Below are positions 5,273 to 7,329 of a DNA stretch of 7,329 nt, in pieces. Source of the DNA: Wenzhouxiangella sp. (GTDB lineage Bacteria > Pseudomonadota > Gammaproteobacteria > Xanthomonadales > Wenzhouxiangellaceae); the NCBI GenBank assembly GCA_007116585.1, contig SKIE01000207.1, forward strand, positions 1 through 7,329. The letters run 5' to 3'. The notes beneath the pieces are model-generated. The model was given only the letters and a program-made list of their open reading frames with translations. It made no database searches and had not been told where the DNA came from. Position 1 is the stretch's first letter, and each line of letters opens with the position of its first letter. The translations under genes and the position numbers were made by a program.

Positions 5273-6184
5273 TTGGTCAGCCAGCGCTCTTTGAAAAACG
5301 TCATTCGCGCGACCGGCGTCGGTTTGCATACCGGCGAAAAAGTCGTCATGACTCTGCGGCCGGCGCCGGTCGATACCGGCATTGTGTTCCGCCGCGTCGA
5401 TCTGAACCCGGTGGCCGAAATCCCGGCCGATCCGAACCGTGTCGGTGATACGTCGTTGTCGACCACTCTGGTGGCCAATGGGGTTCGCGTCGCCACCATC
5501 GAGCACTTGATGTCGGCGCTCGCAGGTCTGGGTGTCGATAACCTCTACGTTGACCTGAGCGCGTCGGAGGTGCCGATCATGGACGGCAGTTCCGGGCCTT
5601 TTGCCTTCCTGTTGCAGTCGGCGGGCATTGTTGAACAGGCCGCGCCCAAGCGCTTCATCCGGGTGATCAAGCCGGTCGAGGTGCGCGACGGCGACAAGTG
5701 GGTGCGGTTCGAGCCGCATGAAGGCTTCCGGGTGGATTTCACCATCGATTTCGAGCATCCGGTCATCCGCAGCCGATCCTGCCGCGCCGATCTGGATTTT
5801 TCGACCACGTCCTACCTGAAGGAAATTGCCCGCGCGCGGACCTTTGGTTTCATGCGCGATATTGAATTCCTGCGTCGTAACAATCTGGCGCTGGGTGGCA
5901 GCATGGACAACGCCGTGGTGCTGGACGACTACCGGGTGCTGAACCCCAACGGCCTGCGCTACGAAGACGAGTTCGTCAAGCACAAGATCCTGGACGCCAT
6001 CGGCGATCTGTACCTCCTCGGTCGCAACGCCATCGGCAAGTTCACCGGCTACAAGTCGGGTCATGAACTCAACAACCGGCTGCTGTGCACGGTGCTGGCT
6101 GACGCCTCAGCCTGGCAGGAAGTCACCTTCCCTGACGAAGCCAACGCCCCGATCTCCTACGTGCAGCCGGCGCAGGCGATTTAG
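5273..6184 (+). CDS. lpxC: UDP-3-O-acyl-N-acetylglucosamine deacetylase LpxC
   Basis: LpxC is the zinc deacetylase that performs the committed step of lipid A synthesis in the cytoplasm. Read from TTG 5273, the product is 303 residues (E. coli 305) and begins [21 protein letters not shown], in register with E. coli [21 protein letters not shown]. Visible are [15 protein letters not shown] with E77 and H78, [10 protein letters not shown] (101–110), [11 protein letters not shown] (188–198, T190), [13 protein letters not shown] (233–245) with H237, K238 and D241, and KSGH with catalytic H264. These are the E. coli zinc ligands and catalytic residues shifted by one. The C-terminus (YVQPAQAI) differs from the E. 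coli tail that FtsH recognises, so turnover may differ. The start choice rests on the homology and on AAGGA at 5260–5264. The stop is 13 bases from the convergent dciA stop, with no terminator between. Confidence 0.97.
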   Translation: MVSQRSLKNVIRATGVGLHTGEKVVMTLRPAPVDTGIVFRRVDLNPVAEIPADPNRVGDTSLSTTLVANGVRVATIEHLMSALAGLGVDNLYVDLSASEVPIMDGSSGPFAFLLQSAGIVEQAAPKRFIRVIKPVEVRDGDKWVRFEPHEGFRVDFTIDFEHPVIRSRSCRADLDFSTTSYLKEIARARTFGFMRDIEFLRRNNLALGGSMDNAVVLDDYRVLNPNGLRYEDEFVKHKILDAIGDLYLLGRNAIGKFTGYKSGHELNNRLLCTVLADASAWQEVTFPDEANAPISYVQPAQAI

Positions 6185-6197
6185 GCAACAAGCAGGC

Positions 6198-6518
6198 TCA
6201 AAGCTCGCGCGGCTCCACCGCCGGGCTGACGATCACCTTTACGCGATCCAGCGGCTTGGGCCACACGGCGTGGGCTGCGGCAAGCAGTCTCTCCGCTTCC
6301 AGCCGTGCCCTGACGGCCCATGTCGATGACGCCGCCGCCAGCACCAGCGTCGAATCCTGCACGCAGGCGACACAAATCTTGCCGCGGGCCGCGGCCGGCA
6401 GCAGCGGCTGCAGCTTGCTGTCCAGCGCTTCGAAGATCTGCTGGGCGCGGGCCAGGCGCCTGAGCGTGGTGCTGCCGGTCAGGGCGTCGGAGAGCGGTTT
6501 TTCGGCGCGTTGTTCCAT
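6198..6518 (-). CDS. dciA: DciA family (DUF721) replicative helicase loader, short form
   Basis: The 106-residue product has the DUF721/DciA pattern: LRRLARAQQIFEALDSKLQPLLP (19–41), then CVACVQDSTLVLAAASSTWAVRARLEAERLL (49–79) with the family's typical SS-W-A-R-L spacing, and a final strand VKVIVSP (93–99). DciA is the ancestral loader or operator of the DnaB replicative helicase in bacteria lacking phage-derived DnaC or DnaI. The globular domain looks complete, but the disordered C-terminal tail present in larger members such as V. cholerae DciA (about 157 residues) is absent. A DUF721 gene beside lpxC and secA is, from memory, common in non-enteric gammaproteobacteria. The ATG at 6518 is the only ATG in the open stretch; the frame is closed upstream by a stop at 6582–6584. 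The Shine-Dalgarno is poor (AGCAGGG abuts the ATG). Family assignment is fairly sure; function is by family. Confidence 0.85.
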   Translation of the reverse strand: MEQRAEKPLSDALTGSTTLRRLARAQQIFEALDSKLQPLLPAAARGKICVACVQDSTLVLAAASSTWAVRARLEAERLLAAAHAVWPKPLDRVKVIVSPAVEPREL

Positions 6519-6558
6519 CCCTGCTTTTGGCCCGGCTGCGGGCGGCTTGGGTTTCAGT

Positions 6559-6606
6559 CTGCAGTGTAGCCCCTCGGGGCGCTAGAATGGAGGGCTACAC
6601 TTGCAG
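6559..6606. repeat. Long dyad around the putative secA promoter
   Basis: CTGCAGTGTAGCCC (6559–6572) and GGGCTACAC-T-TGCAG (6592–6606) form 14 matched pairs interrupted by one extra base (T6601), around a 19-base centre. The centre holds the TAGAAT hexamer. A shorter inner symmetry GCCCC-TC-GGGGC (6569–6580) overlaps the left arm. As DNA it resembles a repressor site spanning a promoter; as RNA it could be a stem-loop in either transcript. It is a clear excess of symmetry for non-coding DNA. Confidence 0.8.
6560..6588 (+). promoter_or_regulatory. Probable secA promoter
   Basis: TAGAAT at 6583–6588 matches five of six -10 bases. The -35 region at a 17-base spacing (TGCAGT, 6560–6565) is weak, which suggests an activator or regulated use. 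Transcription would begin near 6595, leaving a leader of about 80 bases before secA. Both arms of the surrounding dyad overlap the expected polymerase footprint. Confidence 0.4.
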
Positions 6607-6637
6607 GCGGCAACGGGTGTCCCCACCTCTGTTGCAA
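6601..6637 (+). promoter_or_regulatory. Nested hairpin in the secA leader
   Basis: TTGCA (6601–6605) pairs with TGCAA (6633–6637); alternatively GCAAC (6610–6614) pairs with GTTGC (6631–6635), enclosing GGTG-TCCC-CACC (6616–6619/6624–6627). No T-run follows, so it is not an intrinsic terminator. No Shine-Dalgarno is obvious between it and the secA ATG (40 bases of AAAAAAGACGATCGGATCC-type sequence). It may influence secA translation, but this is inference. Confidence 0.3.
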
Positions 6638-6677
6638 CTGCTCGCCCTTGAAAAAAGACGATCGGATCCTTCATTTC

Positions 6678-7329
6678 ATGTTCAAAGCCCTGGTCACCAA
6701 AATCGTGGGCAGCCGCAACGAGCGGCTGATCAAACAGATGCAAAAGTCGGTCGAGGCCATCAACAGCCTCGAATCGACCTTCCAAGAGTTGTCGGATGAG
6801 CAGCTGCTGACAAAAACGGCCGAGCTGCGGCAGCGCCACGGCGATGGCGAGTCGCTTGATGATTTGCTGCCGGAAGCATTTGCCGTCGTTCGGGAGGCTG
6901 CGGTTCGGACTGTTGGCCTCCGCCACTACGATGTCCAGCTGATCGGCGGGATGGTTCTGCACCAGGGCAAGATCGCCGAGATGAAAACCGGCGAGGGCAA
7001 GACCCTGATGTCGACGCTGGCGGTGTATCTGAACGCGATTGCCGATCGCGGTGTGCACGTGGTCACGGTCAACGACTACCTGGCGCGACGCGACGCGGCC
7101 TGGATGAAGCCGATCTACGATGCGCTGGGTCTGAGCGTTGGCGTGGCCGTGCCCGGTATGCAGCCGGCCGAAAAGCGCCAGGCCTACGCGGCCGACGTCA
7201 CCTACGGCACCAACAATGAGCTCGGCTTTGACTACCTGCGCGACAACATGGCCTTCTCGCTGGAGCAGAAGGTTCAGCGCGGCCAGGCCTTCGCGATTGT
7301 CGATGAGGTCGACTCCATCCTGATCGACG
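6678..7329 (+). CDS. secA: Protein translocase ATPase SecA, N-terminal part (3' end outside the window)
   Basis: SecA is the ATPase motor that pushes unfolded preproteins through SecYEG. The frame runs from ATG 6678 to the window edge with no stop: 217 residues of a family of about 900. The N-terminus [16 protein letters not shown] aligns with E. coli MLIKLLTKVFGSRNDR. Visible are [34 protein letters not shown], the Walker A motif KTGEGKT (103–109, K108 as in E. coli), [13 protein letters not shown] (NBD1), [17 protein letters not shown], and Walker [12 protein letters not shown] with D209 and E210 at the E. coli positions. The start is set by homology, since there is no good Shine-Dalgarno. 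The gene is divergent from dciA. There is no secM upstream, so the SecM arrest control known in E. coli is not present here. Confidence 0.97.
   Translation, partial: MFKALVTKIVGSRNERLIKQMQKSVEAINSLESTFQELSDEQLLTKTAELRQRHGDGESLDDLLPEAFAVVREAAVRTVGLRHYDVQLIGGMVLHQGKIAEMKTGEGKTLMSTLAVYLNAIADRGVHVVTVNDYLARRDAAWMKPIYDALGLSVGVAVPGMQPAEKRQAYAADVTYGTNNELGFDYLRDNMAFSLEQKVQRGQAFAIVDEVDSILID

Noticed and set aside
5255..6064. 269-codon minus-strand open frame opposite lpxC
   Set aside because: Antisense shadow of a conserved gene, with no family resemblance.
6587..6799. Possible SecM-like leader ORF (ATG 6587) before secA
   Set aside because: Its ATG overlaps the likely -10 box. It runs far into secA out of frame, has no signal peptide, and lacks the SecM arrest pattern FxxxxWIxxxxGIRAGP.
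1..7329. Mobile element, defence island, CRISPR array or novel gene cassette
   Set aside because: No transposase, integrase, direct-repeat array or unassigned large ORF is visible. Every sizeable frame is a conserved core gene in the usual dcw order.

Overview
This window is the 3' half of a division and cell wall (dcw) cluster from a GC-rich gammaproteobacterium, running into secA. The order is murC (3' part) – ddlB – ftsQ – ftsA – ftsZ – lpxC, then dciA (DUF721) on the minus strand, then the first 217 codons of secA. The proteins align closely with the E. coli family members from memory; several E. coli catalytic residue numbers carry over exactly in Ddl and SecA, and with a one-residue shift in LpxC. 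A DciA-type helicase loader sits between lpxC and secA and there is no secM, so this is not an enteric bacterium. The absence of murB between murC and ddlB further narrows the group. I cannot name the genus from this sequence.

Region 1 to 2487 is a tightly packed operon segment. murC overlaps ddlB by an ATGA junction, ddlB overlaps ftsQ by 34 bases, and ftsQ overlaps ftsA by 8 bases. Each downstream start has a strong Shine-Dalgarno sequence, so translational coupling is likely. MurC and Ddl make cytoplasmic peptidoglycan precursors. FtsQ, FtsA and FtsZ build the divisome. LpxC commits UDP-acyl-GlcNAc to lipid A, and SecA drives protein export.

The compactness breaks at ftsZ. Four non-coding stretches, each shorter than 300 bases, carry nearly all the unexplained structure. 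The ftsA–ftsZ gap (3710–3870) has repeated and complementary hexamers, a terminator-like hairpin, a possible 38-residue ORF and a (TTGATTG)3 tandem repeat. The ftsZ–lpxC gap (5041–5272) has a possible three-way-junction RNA directly after the ftsZ stop, an 11-bp GC hairpin, a 14-bp perfect palindrome and an 8-bp A/T-rich inverted repeat. The dciA–secA divergent region (6519–6677) has a long dyad around a TAGAAT -10 box, plus a nested hairpin in the secA leader. The lpxC–dciA convergent gap is only 13 bases.

I see no mobile element, CRISPR array, tRNA, rRNA or defence gene. The coding content is ordinary conserved core genome. The items worth a second look are the intergenic structures, the TTG start of lpxC and the short, tail-less DciA.
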